From the NCBI GenBank assembly GCA_034420475.1, contig DAOULH010000087.1, positions 17,512 to 81,511 on the forward strand: a stretch of DNA of 64,000 nt. The letters run 5' to 3'. Below the pieces are notes generated by a model. It was not told the DNA's origin and made no database searches. It was given only the letters and a program-made list of their open reading frames with translations. A program made the position numbers and the translations under genes. Of the stretch, positions 48,163 through 56,477 are shown piece by piece. Each line of letters starts with the position of its first letter. Positions within the stretch are counted from its first letter, which is position 1. The DNA comes from Bin87 sp034420475 (GTDB lineage: Bacteria > Chloroflexota > Dehalococcoidia > Lucifugimonadales > UBA3495).

Positions 48163-50532
48163 CTATTCCAGCACTTGCCCAACCCCCAGCCTCTGCTCCG
48201 TCTCCGCGGCGGCTTTGATACGTTCCCAGTCGTACAGCATGGGCGCCATGCGCACCTTGCTCCACATCTCGGACTGGTCGGAGTAATGCTCACTGCCCGG
48301 ATGTCCAGAAGCTCCCAGCGGCACGGCCCACAGCGAGCGATCCCAATCGGCCGGGTCGTAGGCGTAGCGGAACACCGATAACCCGCCCACGGTGGCCAGG
48401 TCGCCCGGCGCGTAGGAGCCGGCCCATGGGGTGTCGCCGTCGCCGCCGGTGGGTATCTCCGGCGGGTCCAGCAAGCCGCCCAACTCCGGCATCGCCAGGG
48501 ACAGCGGATGCTGCGGCCGCGCCCGGTGTACCCGGTCCCACTGCCATCCGGCGATGTCAGATCCCAACTTTGCCGTCAGCGTGCGCACCGCCTCTTGCAA
48601 GGCCGTGGTCAGCGCACTGTTCCAGTCTTCCCCGTCAGGCAGCAGGTCGGTGTCGCCGGCGGCAATGGCGTCGGTCATCAGGTTCTTGAAGCGGTTGAGG
48701 AAGACGCCACGGCCCCGGTCGGCCGGCTGCCAGCCCAGGGCCGCCAGGTCTTCCCCGATGTTGTGCTTCAGCAAACGCCAAAGCAGAGCGTCGCGCATGG
48801 CGCTGTAGATGGTCGGCTCAACCGCGCCGGGGTCGATACTGCCGGACCAGCCCTGCATCCTCCGCAATGCCGCCGCAGTGGTTGGATCATCGGGTACATC
48901 CAGCTTCTTCAACGCCTGGACGTAGGCTTGCGCCGGGATGGACACGCGCTCGGCGTGGATCCGTCCCATATCGGCGGCGGCCGCGTTGGGGACGCTTTCC
49001 ACGCCGTGGGTGACGCGCATCGCGCGATAGCCGGGCGCGAAGTCCATCGAAATGTAGTACGGATAGTCCTCGCCCACCGGCCGGTTGTTGGCGGTCACAA
49101 TGTAGCCTTGGGACGGATTGATGTTGCGCGGCATGTCCTCAAAGGGAATGCTGCCCTGCCACTCGTGCTCGCCATCCCATCCGGGGACCGGCAGCGGAGC
49201 CGGCACGTCGCCCGGCCGACGGGGTATCTCGCCCCGACACTGGTAGCCGATGCTGCCGTGCACATCGGCCATCACGAAGTTGTTCACCGGGTCAACCCAA
49301 CCTTCCATGGCATCGGCCAACTCATTCACGCTGGTGGCCTCCAGCATGGCCGGCAGGATATCCGTCCACGGATCACCGCCGTCGCCGGACGTGTACCGCA
49401 GGGCCAAACCGTAGCCGGACATCGGATCGCCGCCCACCACCGGCCCGTGATGCGTCGCCCACGTCCGCAGGTGTACGTCATCGCCATCCTTCACCTTGAT
49501 GACCTCATCGCGCACATCCGCGTTGTACCAGTCCTCCTGGTGCTGGTATAGGGACGGGTCGGCGTCGTTGAACAGCTCGATGTACAGGTCCTGGTAGTCG
49601 GCGGCGGTGTGGGTCACGCTCCAAGCCACCCACTGGTTATGTCCGAAGTGCGGAAAGCCGGGTACGCCGGCGAAGGAGTTGCCCACCACGTCGAAGGCGT
49701 CGCAAGCCAGGTGGTTCTGGTAATAGACGCTGGGCGTATCCAGGCCCCGGTGGCTGTCGCCGGCCAGCAACCCCCGGCCGGTGGCCGTCCGCTCCGGTCC
49801 GATGGCCCACGAGTTGGAGCCGCTGTCCATCTCCCCGATGAGATTCAGGTTCGCGGCGTGTTGCAGCAGTTGTTCCAGCCCGAAGTCCACCGCGCCGTCA
49901 TAGTCGGCGCCGGTGGGAATGATCACCGGCTGGCCCGGAGGATACGATGGAAACAGCGCGGCGGCGCGCTCCGCTCCCAATGCCTTTACCAGTCTCGCCC
50001 GCCACGCCTTGGTCTCGAATACCCCCATGAAGATGTGCCGCACCTTGTAGATGGCCAGGCTGTGCCACGGCTCCCACGGCTCGGGCTCAATACCGGCGAT
50101 GGCGTACTCGGCCGGCAGCGGCGCGTCGCTGTCTATGAAGGCGTTGACGCCGGCCGCGTAGGCTTCCAGCATGGCCTTTGCGCGAGGGCCGGCCGCCTTG
50201 CAATCGGCCCGGGCCGCATCCTCCAGCCGGTGCCGGCGCATCTGCATATCCTGACCAACGGCGGACTCGCCGGCCGCCTCGGCCCAGCGGCCTACGGCGC
50301 GGCGGCGGTCGTATTCCATGGCCCACAGCCGGTCCTGGGCGGTGACGAACCCCTGGGCGAACCAGGCGTCATGCTCGTTGGACGCGCGCACGTGCGGGAT
50401 GCCCCATTGATCGCGCCAAACGCGAACGTCGGCTTTCAGGCCGGGCAGATTGATCTCGCCGTCCAGGGGAGGGATCGCGCTTTTCAGATCGTGGGCGGTT
50501 ATGGAGGCGGGGTTGGCAGCAGTGATGGTCAT
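48163..50532 (-). CDS. Penicillin acylase family (Ntn-hydrolase) protein
   Basis: A 789-residue protein starting at the ATG at 50532; the longer frame beginning further upstream (near 50622) translates a palindromic repeat and is spurious. N-terminal features of the alpha chain are LKADVRVWRDQWGIPHVRASNEHDAWFAQGFVTAQDRLWAMEYDRRRAVGR. The autocleavage site region is GEMDSGSNSWAIG (~240), with the Ser before N-S-W as the N-terminal nucleophile of the beta chain. GRGLLAGDSHRGLDTPSVYYQNHL follows. The family cleaves amide bonds of beta-lactams, acylated homoserine lactones or other N-acyl compounds. No secretion signal is visible, so it is probably cytoplasmic. Confidence 0.87.
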   Translation of the reverse strand: MTITAANPASITAHDLKSAIPPLDGEINLPGLKADVRVWRDQWGIPHVRASNEHDAWFAQGFVTAQDRLWAMEYDRRRAVGRWAEAAGESAVGQDMQMRRHRLEDAARADCKAAGPRAKAMLEAYAAGVNAFIDSDAPLPAEYAIAGIEPEPWEPWHSLAIYKVRHIFMGVFETKAWRARLVKALGAERAAALFPSYPPGQPVIIPTGADYDGAVDFGLEQLLQHAANLNLIGEMDSGSNSWAIGPERTATGRGLLAGDSHRGLDTPSVYYQNHLACDAFDVVGNSFAGVPGFPHFGHNQWVAWSVTHTAADYQDLYIELFNDADPSLYQHQEDWYNADVRDEVIKVKDGDDVHLRTWATHHGPVVGGDPMSGYGLALRYTSGDGGDPWTDILPAMLEATSVNELADAMEGWVDPVNNFVMADVHGSIGYQCRGEIPRRPGDVPAPLPVPGWDGEHEWQGSIPFEDMPRNINPSQGYIVTANNRPVGEDYPYYISMDFAPGYRAMRVTHGVESVPNAAAADMGRIHAERVSIPAQAYVQALKKLDVPDDPTTAAALRRMQGWSGSIDPGAVEPTIYSAMRDALLWRLLKHNIGEDLAALGWQPADRGRGVFLNRFKNLMTDAIAAGDTDLLPDGEDWNSALTTALQEAVRTLTAKLGSDIAGWQWDRVHRARPQHPLSLAMPELGGLLDPPEIPTGGDGDTPWAGSYAPGDLATVGGLSVFRYAYDPADWDRSLWAVPLGASGHPGSEHYSDQSEMWSKVRMAPMLYDWERIKAAAETEQRLGVGQVLE

Positions 50533-50601
50533 GGCGGTCAACTCCAGTATCGGATATCGCCATCTTACCGCAGGATGCGCCGGCAAGGGAGTTGCCGCGC
50601 T

Positions 50602-50735
50602 CACGCGTACCCGGTTTGTCATTGCGAGCGCAGCGCGGCAATCTCGTTGCGGCCAGGACCGTCGCTACACCAACGGGATTGCCACGGCGCAAGGGCCTCG
50701 CAATGACAGGCTTACGGAAATTGGGTACGGGTGAG
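50602..50735. repeat. Interspersed palindromic repeat, GCGTACCCGG-flanked copy
   Basis: CACGCGTACCCGGTTT precedes GTCATTGCGAGCGCAGCGC at the left; the right end (CCTCGCAATGACAGG) is followed by a degenerate outer arm, TTGGGTACGGGTGAG. It lies upstream of the penicillin-acylase-family gene, opposite its start. Confidence 0.88.
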
Positions 50736-50780
50736 AGTTGCCGCGACCCCAACCACATAAATATCGGCCGGAGCCGGAAA

Positions 50781-51629
50781 CTAGCGTTGCGCTGAACCCC
50801 TGTCGACCGGCGTCCTCTGCAACATCTCCCGCACCTCGAGGGCCGAGGGCGCTGCCGGCGCCGGTTCGGTGTCTGATAGGCTCAGCTCGGCGGCGGCTAC
50901 AGCAATGCGTTCGCGGGCCAGGTGGCAGTATTCGTCGGACAGGTCGATGCCAACGTACTGGCGCCCCTCCATCAGGGCGGCGATGGCCGTGGTGCCGCTG
51001 CCGATGAACGGGTCCAGCACCACCTCGGCGGTGGTGGCGGCGATGGCTCGCCGCGCCAGTTCCACCGGGAAAGACGCGGGATGCGGGTTGCCCCGGTCCT
51101 GTCGGATCCGCCACACGTCGCCGATGCCGCCGGCCTTGGGCGCCAGCCGAAACTTCGGGTTGGCCACCAGGTAGATCACCTCGTAGGTGGGCAGAAAATA
51201 TCCCGGGTTGTGGTTGAACCCGCCGGATCGCTGCCAGATGATGATCTGCCGGACGGGGAAACCGTCCATGATGTCGGCCCGGTCCTGCAGCAGGCCCCGC
51301 TGCACGCGCCACTTGTGATTGTAGAAAATGGCCCCGTCGGGAGTGAGCACCCGTAGCATCTCCCGCAGACACTCGCGCTGCCATTCCACGTAGTCCTCGT
51401 GGGGCATACTGTCGCCGTGCTCGGCGTAGCCCCGCTGCAGCATCAGGGTGGCGCGCGACCACTTGCCGCCGTTGCCGTTTTTCATCCCGTTGCCGCTGCT
51501 GTTCAGCAGGTTGTACGGCGGCGAGGTGACCACAAGATTCACCGACGCCGACGGCATCCGGCCCATGGCCGCAAGGCAATCGTCGCAGTGGATTCGGTTG
51601 AGCCAGGGTTCGATATTGGTTGGATTCAT
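50781..51629 (-). CDS. Orphan DNA methyltransferase (TSPPYN class)
   Basis: A 282-residue protein starting at the ATG at 51629 (MNPTNIEPWLNRIHCDDCLAAMGR); a GTG six codons earlier is possible. Motif IV is VVTSPPYNLLNSSG near residue 35; motif I is VVLDPFIGSGTTAIAALMEGRQYVGIDLSDEYC toward the C-terminus, again the beta order. YNHKWRVQRGLLQDRADIM and WQRSGGFNHNPGYFLPTYEVIYL lie between. It is of the same broad class as the enzyme at 25433 but distinct. No endonuclease gene is adjacent, so it looks solitary and could have a regulatory or protective role. Confidence 0.87.
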   Translation of the reverse strand: MNPTNIEPWLNRIHCDDCLAAMGRMPSASVNLVVTSPPYNLLNSSGNGMKNGNGGKWSRATLMLQRGYAEHGDSMPHEDYVEWQRECLREMLRVLTPDGAIFYNHKWRVQRGLLQDRADIMDGFPVRQIIIWQRSGGFNHNPGYFLPTYEVIYLVANPKFRLAPKAGGIGDVWRIRQDRGNPHPASFPVELARRAIAATTAEVVLDPFIGSGTTAIAALMEGRQYVGIDLSDEYCHLARERIAVAAAELSLSDTEPAPAAPSALEVREMLQRTPVDRGSAQR

Positions 51630-51846
51630 AGAAAGCGTATGAAACACGCTTATTGAACCCCAACCAATGGACTTGGCGCATAGTGAGGCCCCGGCGGGTT
51701 TCGGCGTATCTGGCCTCCCGCGTGGGATGGCCCGAGCGACAACGCACCGGTAACCTTGCCGCGTTCGGCAAACAAATAGGGCGGCAATGATGCCGCCCAG
51801 TTACGGGATCAAACCGGCCCGCTCCACTCCGGCCCCGTCCGTGGCC

Positions 51847-52551
51847 TCAACCGGCGCGCCGCGCCACCAGCAGGCCATCCTCCCGGGTCACCCGCATAGC
51901 GAAGGGATAACGATCGACCTCCAAGGCAAGACCCACGTCACGAGGGTGGAACTGCGGTTGCGCGTCGTCAAAGAACTTTTGCGTCGCGCCCCCGGCCATG
52001 ATCAGCTTGCGCAGGGCTTCCGGATCGGGATTGCGTCCCTCCAGCCGGTTGCGCAGGTACAGGGCGCAGTGCTCGTCCTCATCGGACCGATTCACGCCCT
52101 GGTCGCCCATGGCGAGGATCGTTACCAACTCGGGCTGCGGGTCCTCGGCCAGTAACGCTTGTGCCGTTGCGCCAGCCACCACGAAGGAGGTTACGTAAAT
52201 CGGGTCGCAACCGGCCGCGCCCGCCGCCGCCGTGCCCACCGTCCCGGCGCGCGTGGACTGCACGACGCTCTTGCCCGCGAAATCCACGGATGACGCCTCG
52301 TAGGGCGAGTTGCCGTAGTCGAACCCCTCGGGCCGGCGGCCCTCCACCTCGCCCATCAGGATGTCGGCGATGGCCGGATTGTTGCGTCGAATCTCCAACG
52401 CTTCGTCCACTTCCGCCACCAGGGTAATGCGCGCCGCGCCCCGGTCGAAGGCGATGGCCGCCGTGGTGAAGGCGCGGAACACGTCGATGACCAGGGCCGC
52501 GCCGATGGCCTCGTTGGCGTCACGGGACAGGCTCCCGATGCGAATTTCCAT
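51847..52551 (-). CDS. 2-phosphosulfolactate phosphatase (ComB)-like protein
   Basis: A 234-residue ComB-family protein. Family-like segments are ALVIDVFRAFTTAAIAFDRGA near the N-terminus, ILMGEVEGRRPEGFDYGNSPYE (~residue 65), VQSTRAGTVGTAAAGAAGCDPIYVTSFVVAGATA, and ILAMGDQGVNRSDEDEHCALYL. ComB removes phosphate from 2-phosphosulfolactate in coenzyme M synthesis; in bacteria ComB-like proteins are common and often of unknown role. A ComDE-like decarboxylase exists 40 kb upstream in this window, but ComA and ComC equivalents are not seen. Monocistronic by spacing. Confidence 0.82.
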   Translation of the reverse strand: MEIRIGSLSRDANEAIGAALVIDVFRAFTTAAIAFDRGAARITLVAEVDEALEIRRNNPAIADILMGEVEGRRPEGFDYGNSPYEASSVDFAGKSVVQSTRAGTVGTAAAGAAGCDPIYVTSFVVAGATAQALLAEDPQPELVTILAMGDQGVNRSDEDEHCALYLRNRLEGRNPDPEALRKLIMAGGATQKFFDDAQPQFHPRDVGLALEVDRYPFAMRVTREDGLLVARRAG

Positions 52552-52567
52552 AGCATTGTTCTCTTTT

Positions 52568-52643
52568 ACATAGATGAACAGGATGAACAGGATGGTTGAT
52601 TTTTATCGATACATCCTGACTATCCTGTATATCGATGTCGATT
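52568..52643. repeat. ACAGGATGA/ATCCTG repeat, copy 2
   Basis: An A+T-rich block with tandem ACAGGATGA-type units (GAACAGGATGAACAGGATGG), a TATCGAT segment, and ATCCTGA / TATCCTGT units in the opposite orientation, so it can fold on itself. Related to the block at 8090-8180. Confidence 0.65.
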
Positions 52644-52646
52644 AAT

Positions 52647-53594
52647 TCAGGCGGTTTTGACGAGCTTCTGGAGGGAGCGAATTTCCCGGGGCGGGTCCAG
52701 ATGCTGCCCGGTGTGGGTCCATGAGACCTCGCCCACGTAGATGTTACCCGCAGAGTCGAGACAGACCCCGTGGGGCGCGATGAACTGGCCGGGCGCTTCG
52801 CCCTCGGGTCCGTCGCCCACCCTGGCTTGCTGTCGGCCCTCGGTGTCATAGACGCTGACCCTGGGGCCGAGGCCCGTGGCCTGGGAGTTGGGGCCGATGG
52901 CCGAGCCCAGTTCGCCGATGTACACCAGGCCGGCGTCCTGGTCGATGTACAGACCGCAGGGTCGGGACATATCGTTCCACTGTCCCATGAACCTGCCGTC
53001 GGGATTGAACACCTGCACCCGGTGGTTCTCGCGGTCAGCCAGGTACACCAAGCCGTCCCGGTCGGTGCCGATGTTGTGGGCGATGTTGAACTCACCCGGA
53101 CCGTTGCCGGATTTTCCCCAGGAGAAGATCAGCCGGCCGTCCGGGCTGTACTTGTGGATCCGGGCGTTGCCGTAGCCGTCTGACACGTAGAAGTCGCCGT
53201 TGCGCGGATCAATGGCGACGTGGGTGCAGCGGTTGAACGGGTCGCCGGACATGAAGGGCGAGGGATGGCCGCTGGCGCCCAGGGTCAGCAGGATTTCGCC
53301 GTTGAGCGTGCACTTGCGCACGGTGTGGTCGCCGTCATCGGTCAGGAACATGGTCCCATCGGGGGACATGGTGACCCCGTGGGCTCGCGGGAACACGCCC
53401 TCGCCCCAGGACTCGATGAAGTTGCCGTCCTTGTCGAACACGATCATGGGATGCTCGCCGCGATTGAAGGCGTAGACGTTGTCGTCCTCGTCGCAGCCCA
53501 CGGCAGCCACCTCTCTGAACGCATAGCCGGGCGGAAGCTGACCCCAGCCTTCCTGCACCTCGTAGGTGAACTGGCCCTCTCCGATAGTTACCAT
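52647..53594 (-). CDS. NHL-repeat six-bladed beta-propeller protein
   Basis: A 315-residue NHL-repeat protein. Blade signatures include VAAVGCDEDDNVYAFNRGEHPMIVFDKDGNFI, PRAHGVTMSPDGTMFLTDDGDHTVRKC, HVAIDPRNGDFYVSDGYGNARIHKYSPDGRLI, AHNIGTDRDGLVYLADRENHRVQVFNPDGRF and PHGVCLDSAGNIYVGEVS. The layout resembles peptidyl-alpha-hydroxyglycine lyase-like propellers found in many bacteria; specific activity is unknown. No signal peptide is seen. It is separated from the ComB-like gene by an A+T-rich repeat, so a shared transcript is uncertain. Confidence 0.85.
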   Translation of the reverse strand: MVTIGEGQFTYEVQEGWGQLPPGYAFREVAAVGCDEDDNVYAFNRGEHPMIVFDKDGNFIESWGEGVFPRAHGVTMSPDGTMFLTDDGDHTVRKCTLNGEILLTLGASGHPSPFMSGDPFNRCTHVAIDPRNGDFYVSDGYGNARIHKYSPDGRLIFSWGKSGNGPGEFNIAHNIGTDRDGLVYLADRENHRVQVFNPDGRFMGQWNDMSRPCGLYIDQDAGLVYIGELGSAIGPNSQATGLGPRVSVYDTEGRQQARVGDGPEGEAPGQFIAPHGVCLDSAGNIYVGEVSWTHTGQHLDPPREIRSLQKLVKTA

Positions 53595-53741
53595 CAGTGT
53601 CCCTCCTGTGATGGCGGCGACGCTCGCCGGCGTCGCGCACGGCGGTGATTGTAACCCATCCGGCGCGCCCTCAACCCGACCGTTGGGGGCCGGTGCTACA
53701 ATGAGCCATCACGATCCCAGTCCAACCCAAGGAGACCTCCG

Positions 53742-54440
53742 ATGGCCGACCCGCGACGCGATTTCGTCAAGTACACGTTCTTCAAGGTGCAGCCCGAATG
53801 GCGCCGCCTGCCCGCCGCCGAGCGCGAGGCCGGCAAGGATGAGTTCGCCGCGGTGGCCGCCGAGCACTCCGACCGGGTCGCCCTGAACACCTACACCCTG
53901 GTGGGCGCCCGGGGAGACACCGATTTCATGCTGTGGGGCGTGTGCCCCGAGCTGGAGCCCATCAACGAGATGGCGGCGCGCCTCAACGGCACGCGCCTGG
54001 GCGGTTACCTGGAAACCCCGCACTCCTACCTCGGCATGACCCGCCGCTCGCCCTACATCGACGACCACCAGCACGAGGGACAGGAAGGCGCCGGCGACGC
54101 GGCGTCCATGCGGATGATCGGCCGTCGTTACCTCTTCATGTATCCCTTCTGGAAGACCCACGACTGGTACCAGCTGCCCAAGGACACGCGCCAGGAGATG
54201 ATGAACGAGCACTTCGTCATCGGCCACAAGTATCCCCAGGTCAAGATCTCCACCGCCTACTCCTTCGGCCTCGACGACCCCGAGTTCATCCTGGGCTTCG
54301 AGACCGACGAGCCCGGCACCTTCCTCGACCTGGTCATGGATCTCCGCGAGTCCAAGGCCCGCCCTTACACCCTGAGGGACACCCCCATCTTCTCCTGTAT
54401 CAACCGCCCCCTCCGCGACTGCCTGGACGATGCGGCGTAA
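53742..54440 (+). CDS. hemQ: Chlorite dismutase family protein (HemQ, coproheme decarboxylase)
   Basis: A 232-residue chlorite dismutase-fold protein. YTFFKVQPEWRRLPAAEREAGKDEF and GDTDFMLWGVCPELEPINEMAARL form the N-terminal ferredoxin-like half. The C-terminal half has MYPFWKTHDWYQLPKDTRQEMMNEHFVIGHKYPQVKISTAYSFGLDDPEFILGFE. The Tyr in MYPF...K and the His of the IGHKYP segment correspond to the reactive Tyr and proximal heme ligand of HemQ. HemQ turns coproheme into heme b, the last step of the coproporphyrin-dependent pathway of monoderms. The Arg of true chlorite dismutases is not evident. No other heme gene is nearby. Confidence 0.88.
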   Translation: MADPRRDFVKYTFFKVQPEWRRLPAAEREAGKDEFAAVAAEHSDRVALNTYTLVGARGDTDFMLWGVCPELEPINEMAARLNGTRLGGYLETPHSYLGMTRRSPYIDDHQHEGQEGAGDAASMRMIGRRYLFMYPFWKTHDWYQLPKDTRQEMMNEHFVIGHKYPQVKISTAYSFGLDDPEFILGFETDEPGTFLDLVMDLRESKARPYTLRDTPIFSCINRPLRDCLDDAA

Positions 54441-54515
54441 AGGGAGGCCAAGAGATGACCAACTACCTTCCAGACGTGGAGCCAGAATCGCTACGCACCG
54501 CGGGCTGGTTCGCCG

Positions 54516-55142
54516 GTGAAAGCACGCCGGCGCCAGTGCGTCTGGGACTTCCGCCCGATCCTGGAACTGCTGTCTGATCTCTCCGATTACGAGTTGGATG
54601 ACTGGTGGATCAGGTTCAACCGGGCCAACAAGGACGTGATTGGCAATCTGGAGATCAACTCAGAAGGGGCGTTGCTGATATCGCCTTTCCCGGGTTGGGA
54701 TGGGTCAAAGGCTCAAGGAGATTTTGGCTTTGCCCTTGCCCAATGGGCTGAAAGCTATGGCGGCCAAGCGGGTGGGTTCAATCTTGGCGTCCGCTTGCCC
54801 AACGGTTCGCGCTACTCGCCGGATGTTTGTTGGATTTCTGCGGAACAGCTGATGGACAACAAGCCACCGCTGGACCATATATTGCTGTTCTGCCCGGCAT
54901 TCGTGGCGGAACTTCGCACCCACATCGATGACCTGCGGGTAATGCGCCTCAAAATGGCGGAGTACGTCGCCAACGGCACGCAACTGGCCTGGTTGATTGA
55001 TCCCTACAACCACCAAGTCCACATCTACTGGCCAGGCGTGATGCCGGAGGTACTGGACAACCCGGAGACCGTCAATGGGGAGGACGTGCTGCCGGGGTTC
55101 GTGTTCGAGGTGCGGAAGCGGATTTTTGATTTGCAGTGGTAG
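54516..55142 (+). CDS. Uma2 family (DUF820) endonuclease-like protein
   Basis: A 208-residue Uma2 protein, second in the window. The family segments are NRANKDVIGNLEINSEGALLISPFPG (entry strand), SRYSPDVCWISAEQL (catalytic Asp), and AFVAELRTHIDDLRVMRLKMAEYVANGTQLAWLIDPYNHQVHIYWPG, in which E-L-R-T-H replaces the usual E-V-x-S-P. The nominal start is GTG 54516. A better SD (GGGAGG) precedes ATG 54455, whose frame closes after 40 codons, so a one-base shift near 54515-54570 may separate the true N-terminus. The gene follows hemQ by 75 bases and is less G+C-rich than it. Confidence 0.72.
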   Translation: MKARRRQCVWDFRPILELLSDLSDYELDDWWIRFNRANKDVIGNLEINSEGALLISPFPGWDGSKAQGDFGFALAQWAESYGGQAGGFNLGVRLPNGSRYSPDVCWISAEQLMDNKPPLDHILLFCPAFVAELRTHIDDLRVMRLKMAEYVANGTQLAWLIDPYNHQVHIYWPGVMPEVLDNPETVNGEDVLPGFVFEVRKRIFDLQW

Positions 55143-55236
55143 GTTCGTGACACAATATGCCACGACTGCGAACTTGCAAACTGAAGCGCTCCGACGATTG
55201 CCGGAGCGCTCATATTTTTGGCCGTGTCGCGGCGTA

Positions 55237-56445
55237 TTACCGCAGCGCCAGCATCCGTTCCAGCGCCACCACCGACTCCCGCTGCATCTGGTCGGGCACG
55301 GTGATGCGGTTGACCACCTCGCCGGCCACCAGGCTCTCCAGCGTCCACAGCAGGTAGGCCGGGTGGATGCGGTACATGGTGGAGCAGGGGCAGCTGACCG
55401 GGTCCAGGCAGAACACCGTCTTGTCGGGGTTGTGCATGGCCAAGCGGTTCACCAGGCTGATCTCGGTGCCCACTGCCCAGGCCGAGCCGGCCGGAGCCTC
55501 GTTGATGGTCTTGCGGATGAACTCGGTGGAGCCGTTCAGGTCGGCCGCCTCCACGGTCTCCATGGGGCACTCCGGATGCACCAGCACCGTCACGTCGGGA
55601 TAGCGCTGTCGGGCGGAATCGATCTGCTTGGTAGTGAAGCGGGTGTGGACTGAGCAGTGACCCTGCCACAGCACCATCTTGGCCTTCCGCAGTTGCTCCG
55701 GCGTGTTGCCGCCCATGGCCTTGAAGGGGTTCCAGACCACCATCTCGTCCAAGGGAATGCCCAGCTTCAGGGCGGTGTTGCGGCCCAGGTGCTGGTCCGG
55801 CAGGAACAGGACGCGGTCGGCCTCGCCGAAGGCCCATTCCAGCACGGCCGTCGCGTTGGAAGAGGTGCACACCGCCCCGCCGTTGCGCCCGCACAGGGCC
55901 TTGATGGCGGCCACGGAGTTCATGTAGGTGACGGGCAGGATGCCGCCGTGGTCGCCGAGCACGTCTTGCAGGTCCTCCCAGCCGTCCTCAACGTCCTGGA
56001 TGGGCGCCATGTCGGCCATGGAGCAGCCGGCGGTGATGTTGGGCAGGATCACCTGCTGGTGGTCGCCGGCCAGGATGCACGCCGTCTCCGCCATGAAGTG
56101 CACGCCGCAGAAGATGATGTAGTCCGCCTCCGGGCGGGAGGCTGCCTCCTGGCTGAGCAGGAAGGAGTCGCCCTGGAAGTCGGCGTACTTGATGATCTCC
56201 TCGCGCTGGTAGTGGTGGCCCAGGATGGTCACGCGGTCGCCCAGGGCGCGGCGGGCGATGCCGATGCGCTCGTCCAGCTCGGCGGGCGAGCAGGCCAGGT
56301 ACTCACCGGGGATCTTCTGCCAGCGAACGTTGATCGCCAACTCCTCCGCCAGTGACTTGGCGGGGAGTTCGTCTTCCGGTTTGCAGAAGGCGGCGTGTTC
56401 TATCTCAGTGAGGGGAATCGTTGGTTGCCTGGTTTGCGTAACCAT
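55237..56445 (-). CDS. nadA: Quinolinate synthase NadA
   Basis: A 402-residue NadA. It carries ILGHHYQREEIIKYADFQGDSFLLSQEA, the first [4Fe-4S] Cys in YIIFCGVHFMAETA, LPNITAGCSMADMA, the second Cys in VLVHPECPMETVEAADLNGSTEFI and the last in LDPVSCPCSTMYRIHP. The enzyme condenses iminoaspartate with dihydroxyacetone phosphate to make quinolinate for de novo NAD synthesis, using an oxygen-sensitive cluster. NadB and NadC are not in this window. miaB lies upstream on the other side of its start, on the same strand. Confidence 0.95.
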   Translation of the reverse strand: MVTQTRQPTIPLTEIEHAAFCKPEDELPAKSLAEELAINVRWQKIPGEYLACSPAELDERIGIARRALGDRVTILGHHYQREEIIKYADFQGDSFLLSQEAASRPEADYIIFCGVHFMAETACILAGDHQQVILPNITAGCSMADMAPIQDVEDGWEDLQDVLGDHGGILPVTYMNSVAAIKALCGRNGGAVCTSSNATAVLEWAFGEADRVLFLPDQHLGRNTALKLGIPLDEMVVWNPFKAMGGNTPEQLRKAKMVLWQGHCSVHTRFTTKQIDSARQRYPDVTVLVHPECPMETVEAADLNGSTEFIRKTINEAPAGSAWAVGTEISLVNRLAMHNPDKTVFCLDPVSCPCSTMYRIHPAYLLWTLESLVAGEVVNRITVPDQMQRESVVALERMLALR

Positions 56446-56477
56446 ATAAGCCGCCTCCTTAAACTAAAAAAGCGGTA

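Noticed and set aside
50533..50622. N-terminal extension of the penicillin-acylase-family protein
   Set aside because: The extra ~30 codons translate part of a palindromic repeat; the domain begins after the ATG at 50532.
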